Shown: positions 20,600 to 31,799 of the stretch, in pieces
Numbering within the stretch: position 1 is the first letter of the stretch
How the letters are laid out: each line of letters opens with the position of its first letter
NCBI GenBank assembly: GCA_019649035.1
Contig: BMAT01009152.1
Span: forward strand, 138,991-177,387
Length of the DNA stretch: 38,397 nt
From: Elysia marginata
Lineage: Eukaryota; Mollusca; Gastropoda; Plakobranchidae
Direction of reading: 5' to 3'
Program-made: the position numbers and the translations under genes
Notes under the pieces: generated by a model
Database searches by the model: none
What the model saw: only the letters and a program-made list of their open reading frames with translations
Told to the model about the DNA's origin: nothing

Positions 20600-21705
20600 A
20601 ACAGAGTATTAAAAAAAACAAAGAGGAACGACCGAAAAAAAATCAATTGAATCGGCTGCACCATTGCTGAATTTCATACCGATACCTGTTACAAGCCAGG
20701 GGTTCTGGGAAATGACACTCTGAATAGATTAGTTTGTTTATTTTTTTTGCTTTCAACTTTTGCCAAACAGTCTTTATTGATACTTCCAATTACCAATAAA
20801 TTTTGATGACATTTTTTAACTTATCAAGCAATCCATATGAAATTGCCAAGTTCATTGATTACTGTAGACAGAAATCATATAAAGTATGCAATGTCCATGT
20901 ATTTAAAATTTTTAGCCCACTCAAGTGGTTTTGGGGTTAGAGGTCACCAATAAAGTGTCACAAACTTTTATGTTGAACATGGAACAGCTGTAGTGTCTAT
21001 CTGCCATTGCAACATACTTTTATATTCTTTTTTCACATGTGTTGTGTGGCATTTCACATATCCCGAATTCATTATTCAAAAGTTAAGGGTAATAATTTTT
21101 GTCCTCTGTGTTTTTTTTTCTCTCTTTCCGCAGCAGCATTGAATAATTGAAGTGTTAAAAACTGGCTGCATTTTGTATTGTAGAACAGTGTTAACCACTT
21201 CAATAAAACTGCAGGAAACTTGTTGACTTTTTAGTATTACATGATTAAAATGTCTATATGGGTAATGAATGTGGTCCTTAGTCCTTAAAAAAAATACTTT
21301 TGTTTTCAGGACCAAAATTTTTTTTTCAAATAACAGCAGTGACAGATTTTTTCTACAGTTCTACTTTTTTCTTGTGGCGTGCAAAGCTTCATAAATGTCT
21401 TTTACATAAATTTAACCATTTTTACAATCATTACTCTATTTGTTTCACACATGTAACAAATTGACAGACTAAATTATTTTGTGTCTTGTGCATAGTCCGA
21501 ATTTTTAGTTGGGGTTTTGCAATTTCAACATCGCATGTCTGAACTTATCAATTAAGAATATGTTACCAAGTCATCAATTCTTTGACAAAATATTATCTTT
21601 TTATTGTTGTTTTTGTAAGAAAAAAAAATAATTGACTAATTGACTAGTGCATTTTTGTTTTTTCTCTCTCGAATTTTAAATTTTTATGATTCTGGTAAAG
21701 TTGTA
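20600..21705. other. Intergenic, nothing recognised
   Basis: AT-rich sequence downstream of the E2 gene. No exon or repeat that I can support. Confidence 0.5.
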
Positions 21706-21892
21706 GGAAACAAATGGCTTATTTACTGGCTTTTTGTGGTAATATCAGGCAGCTAAAGTAATTTGGGGAACAGATTTTTTATTAGATTTATTAGATTGTG
21801 TTCAACTTTGAGAAAAAAAATGGCTTATTTACTGGGGGTTTTGTGCTGATGTCAGGCAGCTAAAGTAATTTGGGAAAGATTTTTGTATTAGA
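21706..21892 (+). repeat. Tandem duplication, 106-bp period
   Basis: ATGGCTTATTTACTGG begins at 21714 and again at 21820. CAGGCAGCTAAAGTAATTTG is in both units. The copies differ by small indels, so the duplication is not recent. Confidence 0.75.
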
Positions 21893-23456
21893 TAAGCCTC
21901 TTCATAAATGAAAAATCTATCTTTCTAGGTATACTTCACAGCTTGTGACATTGAAAATGTCTGGCACCTTAACCAAACAGGTTGATATATATTCAGTTTA
22001 GTCTGCATATTTCAAACCCTTTGGGAACAAAGTTTAACTTTGAATTATTTGTATTTTGGCTCATCTATATGTTTTATAAAATAGAAATGAGATCTGCAAT
22101 ATAAATAAAATTCAAATCAAACAAGTATCAGAATTTTCCAGGTTTGGGTTATCTGGATGTGCCTGTATAGTTTTTTAACTTCTGAATTGGAAAAAAAAAA
22201 TGTAAATATTGGATTTTTGTTCAATAGATATAAAAATAAAAGTGGTAAAACTCTACAGTTTAATCATCATCAAGTTTTGTCAATGTCAAACGCAGCTCTA
22301 GGACTGGTGGTAAAAAACACATCTTGTGTTATCAGAAAAAATTGAGCTAATAGTTTTTTTTTGTTTGTTATTGTCTTTACACTGCTATAGCATAAGGTGT
22401 TTGAAATTGACCAAGACTAATTTCGAAGGCATGAAAAGGTTGCCATCATATATAGTTGCCTTACTAATGATAACTTCAAGTTGAAAAAAAAAAAGGTTTG
22501 AACCATCCTTAGTTAGAAAACCATGCTGATACCTTTTTACACGCCTTCTACTTTACTGAAAAGAAAGGTAGCTAAATGGGCATTAAATTATTATTTAACA
22601 CAAGTATTGAATCAGATAAATATGTAATTTGTACTGATATTATATGGAAAGATTTAGCATGTTCAAATGAAGGCTTAAAGGGGTTGAATAGATATTTGGC
22701 TCGCAATGAGTGTGAATCGGACGTCGGATAATTTAATATATATTAAAACTAGATGAATGCCTCTTTTTTTTCATTTTTTCAAGTCCAAAGTAGTGCATAT
22801 GTTTTCTCACAAAATTGGCATAATAACATACATTTTTCAACTTTATGAAGCTCAGAAAAATGCATTGCTCAAAAAATCAACCCTTTTAGATATAAAAATT
22901 ACGACGTTCGACTCATTCACGCTGGTTGCGAGACACTTAATTGCCCTAACAAGTCATATTGCTCTTTAAATAACTCCTAAATTCTCTCCCTTTTGTCCTT
23001 CTTCCTCATGTTTAATATTTGTATCATCGTCTTTTCTTCAGGTTTGTACATAGAATGCTTGATAGGTTTATATGTATGTAGATCTTTTTCTTTTTTAAAT
23101 TTTCGCTCTAATAAGACCAGTTTGCCTTTAAGTATCTTTAAACTTTGATGATATATATATATATACATGTACGTATCTATGAGTATGATAAAGAGCATTA
23201 TTGTCTGTAGCATGCAATGTTCTCTAGCCACTCAGTATGTTATAATTATATAATATGGTTGGATCCCTTTTGCTGATGTACAGACACGCTTTGCTTGAAT
23301 TTGCATATGAGAGTTTTTAATCTAAAAAAAAAAAAGCATTATAAACATTTGCTGTTAATAAGTTCACACACATTGATTTTATCTGTGCAAGTCATTCTTG
23401 CAAAACGACATTTAACACAGAAATGTCAAACTTGCTTTCCTTTTCAAAATATAGTA
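21893..23456. other. Intergenic, nothing recognised
   Basis: AT-rich, with a short (AT)n run at about 23150-23164. No supported exon. Confidence 0.5.
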
Positions 23457-23623
23457 CAGTGCGCTTAAGTCAAAGTGTTTTGGAACAGCCTATCTTGTTC
23501 AAAATATCAGAATATTGAGTTGAAGAATAGATGACTGAGAAAAGAACCTGCTTGTTGGGAACCCGAAAATGTATTTAAGTTATCCATAAATTTTAGTTAT
23601 CAGATTTCAAGTTAAGTGGACTG
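23457..23623. mobile_element. Small MITE with CAGT ends and TA flanks
   Basis: The left end is CAGTGCGCTTAAGTC; the right end as reverse complement reads CAGTCCACTTAACTT. TA stands directly outside each end (23455-23456, 23624-23625). The 167-bp length, TIRs and TA target fit a Tc1/mariner-superfamily MITE of pogo/Tigger style. It has no coding capacity. Confidence 0.6.
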
Positions 23624-23936
23624 TAAATCTTCTCACTTTGTTAGTATGAAAATACCTCACCAGAATACCTCAGTGTCTGTGTGTCTTGATATTGCTCTCA
23701 TGCCCTGTTATTGACAGGGCATAAGAAAATAAAGGTAGTTTTTTTTTAATAAGTCAAGTGCGTTATAAAAAACAACAACTGTGAAACATTTTTCTCAATT
23801 AAATATTCATGAACAAAATTTTAAGTGCTTGTGAACTTCTAGTACCTTAGTTGTATTTTAAATTAAGATGTGTGTTTGTATTAATTTTGTGAGCACATTT
23901 TTTAGTACCAATAGTAAGGTGTGCAGGAAAATACTG

Positions 23937-23951
23937 CCCCCCCCCCCCCCC
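23937..23951 (+). repeat. Poly-C tract
   Basis: Fifteen consecutive C. Length may be unreliable in the assembly. Confidence 0.9.
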
Positions 23952-24393
23952 TTTTGTTCAACTTAACTTGTTTAACCCTATTCAACCCAGTGGTTTTTTT
24001 TTCTTTTGCGCCCTTTCACTTCAGCAAGAGTTTAGTACAAATTGTGCCCTTTCTTTATTTTTTGTTTGTTGATAGAAGATATTGTTGCCTCACTATCATC
24101 TTGCCCTATCTCATTTAAAACTATGAAGATAGGACTAAATAATAGTTTCTAATACTGAGGCGACAATATGTCTTGTAACCAGATAAAATAGTGGATATAT
24201 ACCAGTTTTCTAAATTTTAAGATTGCATTTATCTGAGCTTCCAAATCTTAAAATGCACATAGCTTAGAATTTTTAAATTGATCCGAAAAAAAAATTGAAA
24301 TATTGTTAATTTTAAGTGCTAAAGGAAAAAAATTTAAAGTAGTGAATTTTTTTCACTTTCAAATTTGAGGCATTACATCTTCTTTTTAGAGTG

Positions 24394-24419
24394 TCATCAT
24401 CATCATCATCATCATCATT
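24394..24419 (+). repeat. (TCA)n microsatellite, LINE tail
   Basis: About eight TCA/CAT units forming the 3' boundary of the LINE fragment. Confidence 0.9.
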
Positions 24420-24745
24420 GTCCTTCACCCTTGGCAGGTTATAGGCTACACACAAGGAAAGGCGACCCACTCTGGTCCTGGGCAAGCTTTCCAAGCTGAC
24501 CCCATCCTTTTCCCATCATTGTCATTTCCCTCTCTACTCATCTCTTCCATCTCTCTCTGGGCCTACCACTGCCTCTATTCCCCTTGTGGATTCCACTGTA
24601 GTGCCTGTCTTGCGATGTTGTTATGAGGTTTCCTCAGTGTATGTCCAATCCAACGCCATCTTCTCATTCCAATCTCCTCCTCTATTGGTTTCTGCCCTTT
24701 TTGCCTCCAAACCTCCTCATTCTCAGAATACCCCTCATAAATTGT
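24394..24745 (-). mobile_element. 5'-truncated LINE with (ATC)n 3' tail
   Basis: On the - strand the frame gives YSENEEVWRQKGQKPIEEEI, then RRWRWIGHTLRKPHNNIARQ and ALQWNPQG. After a frameshift come GKLAQD and VCSLYPA-like residues. This is the C-terminal domain of endonuclease/reverse-transcriptase LINEs (WRWIGHTLRKPxxNxxRQALxWNPQG). The - strand sequence ends in a (GAT/TGA)n run at 24419-24394, consistent with the short tandem-repeat tails of RTE-like elements. The insertion is only about 350 bp. Confidence 0.82.
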
Positions 24746-26189
24746 TAGAAGTACGCTAAAGCATATATGTATACTGCGGCCAGTAGTTTTGACCATTAGG
24801 ACATCCGGCGGCAGTGTGTGGTCTGTAAACATATCACACAACACTTATAAGTATGGAATATGCGATTGATAAAAGAGTGAAACTTTGTCATAGTTTTTAT
24901 GGTGATTATTCTTTTGGTTCAACTTCAACACAATTTTATCTTAGAAACAACATTGCACACAAACCGAAAAAGTTATCCACTCTCTTTCAAAACCTTCAAA
25001 AACTCTCCGTCAAAACATGGTTTTTGCCTATGGACTTCAGGAGTTAGGGTTTTGTATTAGATCACCAGGAGTAATGTAAGTTAAACCGAGTTTGAAACTG
25101 AATTAAAATGATTTTTGTTCTTCCTTATATTATTTGCTCCAAGTGTCGTCAGTAACCTTTTGGATTAATACGTATGCAACACCATCGTCACAATCATTTT
25201 TATGCAGTACATGTATTTAGTTACTGCACATCTTTTATTATAATAGATATTATAATGAAATGATTATCACAAACTTGAGTTTATAACACAGGTGTACCAG
25301 AAACTATTGTTCATGAGGCAACAATTTGTCAAAAAAAATAAAGCAACAAGATTGATAAACTAATAAACTGATGAATGAAATGTCTTGGTCAGCTCTTGAT
25401 TCTTTGTGTTTGATCTGAACAGTACATGCTCAGGATAAGAATGGCAAATTTGTCAGAAATTAAAAAAATATTATTTATTCTACTTGTTAATGGACTTTTT
25501 GTAGGGAGTTATTGAGATTTTGGTATGGACATATAACTTTAATATATGTAGTGAAGTCACAAAATGAGACGCTTAAAGGTGAAAATCAGTTTTGAGTTAT
25601 TGGTAGTGCAGCAAATGTCTGTAGCCGATGATTAATACAGTCAATACTGAATTTAAACTTGATTATTATGTGAAATGCATATGTGTTCAAGTGATTCTTT
25701 TAGTATACAGATATATAGTGAAAAAAAAAAGAGAAAATGCTGCCATTTTGACACATGTTAGGATATACATGTACTATTATTATTATTACTATAGATTTCT
25801 GATGGGGAGAAGGGTAGTAGTCGTATTTCAAGGTACATGTAGGCCTACACGTCTACAAACTACATGTACCTGTTTTTACCCACAAAAATTGTATTTATAA
25901 CCTTGCAAACATACATACAGAACAGCTCATTGTAGTGGCAACAGATAACGAGCTTGATTTGAAACTACTAAGCATGCCTCAGTTCTTAAAAATCATTTTT
26001 TTAAAGAACAGTATCAAGGGAGTGTTACAATTAATTACTGTCTTGTCCTCCCATGACACTACATGAAAGTAAAAAAAACCCACACACACACTCACAAAAC
26101 TAACAAAAGCAACAACAGCAAAAAAAAAAAAAAAGACTGCTTATGTAGGATGAAGTAATAATCAAGAAAACAATGAAAAATTGGACACT
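24746..26189. other. Intergenic, nothing recognised
   Basis: AT-rich, with several TACATGTA octamers (near 25206, 25767, 25832 and 25861). No exon supported. Confidence 0.5.
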
Positions 26190-26195
26190 TTTATT
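26190..26195 (-). promoter_or_regulatory. Candidate poly(A) signal of the SVOP-like gene
   Basis: AATAAA on the - strand, about 90 bp after the proposed stop codon at 26286-26284. Confidence 0.45.
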
Positions 26196-26283
26196 TAATT
26201 TAAGTGAAAAAATTGTAATTTGTAACAAAATACTCTTGTATCACTTGCACGACGGATGATACATCTAGTATATCTTCTCTTGT

Positions 26284-26400
26284 CTAAACAACTCCAGCCC
26301 GCTGCCTCTCTCTCCACTCCTCGGCCAACATTTTACAGTCACTTATAAAGAATATTGACAACACATATGAATAATAATGCCAAGGAACAAACTCTTGACA
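26284..26400 (-). CDS. SVOP-like transporter, tentative last exon
   Basis: A strong acceptor (GACTTTTACTCTTCAAG) precedes 26400. Phase 0 matches the donor of the previous exon. The 38-codon product ends EEWRERQRAGVV and stop. A short hydrophilic tail with a conserved-looking Trp after the last membrane segment fits SVOP proteins, but the first half (FVPWHYYSYVLSIFFI) is more hydrophobic than expected. The true acceptor could lie further in, or another exon could intervene. Confidence 0.42.
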   Translation of the reverse strand, partial: CQEFVPWHYYSYVLSIFFISDCKMLAEEWRERQRAGVV

Positions 26401-27420
26401 CTTGAAGAGTAAAAGTCAACACATTTCATCCTTGATTTAAACCAAACTTCAGGATACGAGGAGTTGAATTTTCATTTCCTATTGACGATAGCATACCGTA
26501 TCTTTAGCACTCAACTAGCAATGCTTTCTCAATATAGACTACGTCAGTACATTCTCAGATCTGAGGTGACGATTTTCATACTCATAGAGTGCTAGGCTTT
26601 CATAGCATACTAAAGTTATACGCCGCAAGCTTGCCAGTATAATTATGTAGGTCCCTATTTTGTTATTTCTCATCGTCTGCTGTTGACTTCCCAGAGCACT
26701 GTTTGTTCTCTTTGCCCTAACCATCAATGAGAAGAATCCTGTTAGGCAAAGGCAAAAAAAAAACGAATAAAAAAAACCTCTGAGAATAATGTTTCTTGAT
26801 TTTACGTGTGATGAAACCAATAGCGACCACAAAAAAAAAAAAAAAGAAAACAGTCAACAAAAAATAACAATCATGAAACCTTCTTAATATTAAGACTTCT
26901 AAAAAATTCCTACTCAAGTAAAAATTTATTTTTACGCTGTTCAGGTACATTTCAGGAGCTGCACAACATATTCACTTGCAATATATTTTAGTTATGACAG
27001 AGAGAAAAAAAACCTTAAGCCATTCTTTAAGTTAAGCTAACCAAAATAAAATAAAAGAACCCCATAAAAGTAAAACAAAGTAACATTTTTAACAAAATGA
27101 CAACAGCAAGAATATTGATCATGAGAACAATTTATATTGGTTGTAGAAACATTATAACTATAATCCTATGACCAATTTGTACAACTAAATTTCTGCACAT
27201 TTTACCTTTTTCAAAAGAGAACGCCACAAATCAATTTACATAATTATTAAGTTGATTAAAGGCACAGTTATACGCTTTATGATTATTTTTCAGTGTAAAT
27301 ATAAAAGGTCCCACCACAAAATTGCCCTATTTGTAGGCCTATCTGTATACATGTACACTGTATACGTTTGCAATAAAATTAGGGTACATGTACACATGTA
27401 CTTTAAAGTAACTAACATAC
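26401..27420 (-). other. Intron, SVOP-like gene
   Basis: AT-rich, A-run-rich intron between the tentative last exon and the exon at 27421-27534. No element recognised. Confidence 0.5.
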
Positions 27421-27534
27421 CACCATTGCTCTTCCTTTAGTATCGAAGGGAAGTAAAAAGGAAAAGAGAGCTGCCAGAAGGCCAAAGACTCCGTAAACGC
27501 TAAAACTGAAAAAGGCTGACCACTGCGTTGCAAC
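27421..27534 (-). CDS. SVOP: SVOP-like MFS transporter, exon with TM12 and the KGR end motif
   Basis: Starts after TTTTTTTTTCAG at 27534 and encodes VATQWSAFFSFSVYGVFGLL, then AALFSFLLPFDTKGRAMV, ending in phase 0 at a GTATGT donor. The hydrophobic stretch is the last transmembrane helix. LP--TKGR just after it is the conserved cytosolic end motif of SVOP/SV2 and related MFS carriers (LPIETKGR in vertebrate SVOP). No frame damage is seen. The call as SVOP-like rather than another SLC22-related carrier rests on the five joined exons; orthology is not proven. Confidence 0.85.
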
Positions 27535-28969
27535 CTGAAAAAAAAAAAAGAAACAAGCACAAAACAAAAACCGACAAGAGAAACAAAACAATTATTCAGC
27601 TGTCATGTAAATCATGGGTGACAATTGGCTTAAAATTTAGTACATGTAATTACCTCTTACCTAGCGAGGACTAAAGTTTTCCTCTCAGAATCAGAGGTCA
27701 GGGTTATAACCTTAGCTTGGACAAGAGCTCTCCCGTCTTTTAATCACAGACAAAGAAGGATCAAAGGAGAGAGAACCTTTTATCCCTTTCTTATCTATCA
27801 TATGATTTTGTATTCCCACCAGTTCTCTCTCTGACGGCCTATTTAACACCTGTTAAAAATCCTTTTTTTACACACAGTTTGTTGTGCGTAAAATTGTCTT
27901 TCTCGAACTGCAGAACTAAGCATTATACACGTATATGCACTTATTCTAAAATAATACATGTACCAGGCATTTGTATCAACCTTATTATATTTGTAGTTTT
28001 TTTTATGTCATCAGCTAATTCAGTTGGGAAAAAGACATAGTCTAATGTTTTCATTGACAGCTAAATGCAAATGTAATAATTACTAAAATACTTATTAAAA
28101 ACGTTTTGTTTATTAGCTATCTATGGTCTAAAAAAAAATTAGGATCTGCATAATTTATGGATATGCTACTAAGTACTATGTCATGCCAGTAAGTGTTTTT
28201 TTTGTTTTACTGGGCGTTTAGACTTATCATACTTGTCCATGTGCAAATAATCAAGATAAAAACGGTAAAAATAAAAATCCTTTTCACATAACGCGTATCC
28301 CGTACGGAAGACTCCAGACTGTCTCTGGACCGCGGACTTAAAAAAAAAGTTATGTCCCTTATAAAAGTTATATCACCTCTACTAAATCCTTTCACATGGG
28401 AAGTACGGTGTAAAAGCAAAAACGGATCACCGGTCCAGAGCCGGTCACGAGTCTTCCTTACGTGATAAGAGCGCAGTCTCTGTAGAAGCAGACTCAGGCG
28501 TATTGGGCGACATTTAACGACATGTTTTTACAGAATTAATGACTCAGAAATGATTCAGAGCATATAAAAAACACATTTTGCTCTGTGTAAGAATTGTAAC
28601 TTAATGTGTAAAATTTTTAAATTCTGCATAAATACATTCACGTATAAGGGAAATTTTTGCCTAAGTGGCACCATGTGGCAACATCTTGCTTTCAGGGAGC
28701 CAACCAGTTTGGTCATACCTTGACTTTATCACGTTCACTGAGTTTTATACAGCATGAGACTGTTTCATGGAGAATCATTGTTGTGTTTTAAATTCGAAAG
28801 GAAGACCCCTTAGCGAGCTTTTCTGTGGGCGTGGGTGGTTTCTTAGAAACACTCAAGTGCTGATTCTAAGTCTCAAGATTCACCATTTGTTAAGGGTACT
28901 GCTCTAAAAGAAATTGTTAAAAAGTTCATGCATTAGTACATGTACACATGCACAGGTTTTCAAACTCAC
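27535..28969 (-). other. Intron, SVOP-like gene
   Basis: Holds the foldback element at 28296-28467. Otherwise AT-rich with TACATGTA octamers (near 27641, 27956 and 28936) and no exon. Confidence 0.7.
28296..28467. mobile_element. Foldback/MITE-like inverted repeat
   Basis: The arms at 28296-28333 and 28467-28431 pair with few mismatches. GGAAGACTC and CTCTGGACC are shared in inverted orientation, separated by about 97 bp. It is GC-richer than the surrounding intron. No clear target duplication was found, so the outer ends are approximate. Confidence 0.5.
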
Positions 28970-29059
28970 CTGTGCTACATACGGAGTAACAACAGCGCCT
29001 ACTCTGGCCAGACCGCTGTTTATCCCCATCCCTAAAGCTCGTATAGTAGTGGGATAACA
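28970..29059 (-). CDS. SVOP: SVOP-like MFS transporter, exon with TM10-11 region
   Basis: Thirty codons in phase 0, after CTCCTATCTTCAG and before GTGAGT: CYPTTIRALGMGINSGLARV, then GAVVTPYVAQ. The block E-YPT--RALG-G--SG-ARVGA--TP--AQ is highly diagnostic of SVOP ([31 protein letters not shown] in vertebrates) and is shared more loosely by SV2 and SLC22 proteins. It covers the loop and helices that carry the C-domain YPT--R signature. The Val of EVYPT is Cys here, at the exon junction. Confidence 0.92.
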
Positions 29060-29549
29060 CTGAAGATAGGAGGAATGGGTAGTATTTTATTTATATAACA
29101 AGAGAAATGGAGAGAGATAAAGAAAAAGAGACAGACAGACAGAGCTTAATAGAAATAAGAAGAGGGATATGGTCAGACAGAGAGAGAGAGAGAGAGGAAG
29201 AAAGAGAGAGAGAGAGACAGACAGACAGGAGGGAAGAGAAACAAAGAGACAAAGATATAAAGATGGAGTGGAAAAGTTATGTGTTAGATTAGAATAAGTG
29301 AAGACTGGAACTTAAACCAATGTAAATGTACTTCTTTAGTTCACGAAAGCGTTTGATCAGGAATAGTAAGCACATAAGACAGGGTAGAAAGGAAATGAAA
29401 CTGCGGTTTATTTGATCAGTTGAACAAGGAAGTGTAACTAAAAACAAAGACAATGATTATGGTTGAAGTAAAAAGGGTGTACACATAGAACGGCAATTAA
29501 CAAAAAGTGTTCGATATGTTTATATGCCAAGGTAATCTTAACCCCTTAC
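29060..29549 (-). other. Intron with (GA)n low complexity
   Basis: A 490-bp intron. About 29100-29265 is AGA/GAGA-rich and yields a spurious Arg-Glu frame. Confidence 0.8.
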
Positions 29550-29631
29550 CTCTGAGGTATAAATAAAAACAATCTGATGAGCTCCGCTGATCATCCCTCT
29601 AGATATGAACAGAAATGCTGTCAGCATAGAT
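29550..29631 (-). CDS. SVOP: SVOP-like MFS transporter, exon with TM9 helix
   Basis: Completes an Arg codon split from the previous exon and reads SMLTAFLFISRGMISGAHQI, then VFIYTSE, ending in phase 0 at GTAAGG. This matches the SVOP pattern LT-LLFI-R--ISG-FQ--YVYT-E, a membrane helix leading to the next loop. The Arg within the helix (FISR) is kept as in SVOP. The acceptor is CATTTCTCATCTGGCCCAG. Confidence 0.9.
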
Positions 29632-30227
29632 CTGGGCCAGATGAGAAATGATTGCGTGTGTATGTTGGTACATACATGTATATAATTTAAAAGTTATTCA
29701 TGCTCTTTTTTTAACAAAGAAATACATGTGCGTAGTTCTTGTTAAAGTATGTGTGTAACAAGTTTTTTTTCATACTGATGTTTGTGTGTATGGTATTTCT
29801 TGTACATCTATATTTTTTAAGGTAAAACCAAAGAATATGTCTTTTGAAAGGATTTTCAAGCAAGATTACAAAATTAAAAAACCACCCATATTCGGAACTT
29901 GGATGTCCTCAAGCGCTTAGACAGACTGAATCAGGTGCAAGCCAGAAAGAAATATACATGTAACAACATGGAGCTATCAACATCTATCCAAATAATGTGA
30001 CTTCAGCCATTTAACAAGTTGAAAAATTTTAACATTAGCTTTTTATACCCTGAGATATCTAACTTTAAAAACTTGTAATAATAGTTCACTATATGGCCAC
30101 TTTTGTTTGTATATAAGGCGCTTTAACTCAAACCTAGTTTGTGCAATTTGTACCTCACTCACCTGAGGTTGCCACTTATTTCTTTCAATTGCGCTAGTCG
30201 CAATTACGTGTAGCTGCTCACAAGTTA

Positions 30228-31080
30228 CGAGGCGTGACTGAAAAGTCTTGCTTTTTTGACTACTTGTTTCCAGACTAATCATTCGATTCTAAAAAATTCA
30301 TATGGAATGAAAGCTGAGAATATCTGTTGTTTAACCCCCCCCCCTTCTTTTTTCAAGTAGTCATTGGTTGTTCAAACGCGTCGGCGAAGATTTCTTTTAG
30401 TTTTTCTGAGCACCACTTTTGCATTTCAACCTCCATTTCATTGTCATTGGTATAAATGCTGTAATGATTTCCGTTTAATTGTTTTTTTTTCACCTTAAGG
30501 AACAAAAAAAAGTCCAATAGAGCCAAGTCTGAACTAGAGGGAGGATGGTGCAGGGTCTCCTGGAATTAGAGAATCTTGAGTCTATTGACTGGTGAGGGGC
30601 GAGCGTTGTCACGATAAATAATGTCATTGCTCGAATGCACTCGTGCTTAAAAAAAAGTTCAAATGATCTCAGCAACATCTCGCTGTTTGAAGTTTTGGGT
30701 TTTTATCAAATATTTGGTCCACTTGAACCAGGTTCTGAGCATCTAGTGCAGTGACGCGACCACTTGCCAACTTGTTTCATTCGGGTCGCTACCGATGCAT
30801 CGTTTGGTCCACCTTCTGTGCTCACATCTACAATGCGTCATTGAATATCAGCTGGTGAAATCCCTTCTGCATAAAGAAATTCAGTAACCGCACATTGCTT
30901 CAAAAAAAGTTGTTTTTTTTCTGCATCACCAGTTTTTCGCCGACATTCGAACATGACTACATGTATATGTGACGTTTGAACAAATGATTCAGCATGTGAT
31001 GCATCTTCAAATTTGATGACGCCATGTCAATTACTGAAGAAAAGATTGCAAAAGAGGCAGGACTTTTTATTCATGCCTCG
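30228..31080 (-). mobile_element. Internally deleted mariner transposon
   Basis: Terminal inverted repeats: the left end starts CGAGGCGTGACTGAAAAGTC at 30228, and the right end as reverse complement from 31080 starts CGAGGCATGAATAAAAAGTC. TA precedes the left end; the right flank is TT. The - strand holds a broken mariner transposase: KQCAVTEFLYAEGISPADIQ near 30900 (N-terminal DNA-binding part). After a large deletion, IYRDNARP (catalytic Asp at 30610-30608), HHPPSSSDLALLDFFLF and a C-terminal WCSEKLKEIFADAFE follow. The first catalytic Asp region is absent and stops interrupt the frame. At 853 bp it is shorter than the usual about 1.3 kb. Confidence 0.85.
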
Positions 31081-31799
31081 TTTTTCCTACTACCGTCTAT
31101 CAAAACCATTTTTACGTTGTGGAAGTTAGCATAATTTGCTATTAGTACTGCTGCCCTGACTTATCATGGTAACGCAATCTATGAAAATCTGTCCTAATAG
31201 AGACTATCTGAGCAGTTATAGATCATGTAATATGATTGTTTCTATTCGTTCCCGGGGTTCCATATTGCCTCTCATATATCCAGAGATTTGCTGACTTGTA
31301 TATAGTTATTTAGATAAGGATGTTGTTCTTTAAACTCTTCTAGGAGGATAAAAACATAAACCTCATTTTGCTCCTTTGGTGTTTACACATGTTTACTTTT
31401 TCTTGATTACTCGCAAATCGTAATTTTAATGTACAGCGCCTTTTCTTACAATAAGGCGATAGCTCAAGACGCCACACATTCATGAAAAACATATACATGT
31501 ACACCATTCGAAAGAGACAACAGAGCATTAATTGAAACAAGATGCAGTTTTGCGCTTTGAACCCCGGAGACTCCTTCTCACTGTGGATAAAAAACAGGCG
31601 AGCTTCCAACTAGAGACTTTTTCTAAGAGTAAGAGCCGGAAGTTAAAAAAAGGACAGGACATTAAGAAAAAAACGACCCCCAATGGCTTAAACTCCTTGG
31701 AACATAAGCCATAACCAAGCCTTAGGTTCCCGGAGCTCATAAAATAAATATTGAAATATTTTGCATGTAAAGATAACAACTTTGTTCTAGGCTTGGATC

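Larger units (their letters stand above)
19640..20600 (+). promoter_or_regulatory. E2 3' UTR region and candidate poly(A) signals
   Basis: Downstream of the stop, AATAAA occurs at 20285-20290 and 20551-20556. Either could end the transcript; no cDNA evidence is available from sequence alone. A LINE 3' end lies between the stop and the first signal, so the UTR probably includes it. Confidence 0.4.

Noticed and set aside
29107-29292. Charged Arg/Glu/Asp-rich frame
   Set aside because: Low-complexity GA-rich intron sequence of the SVOP-like gene, on the opposite strand to it.
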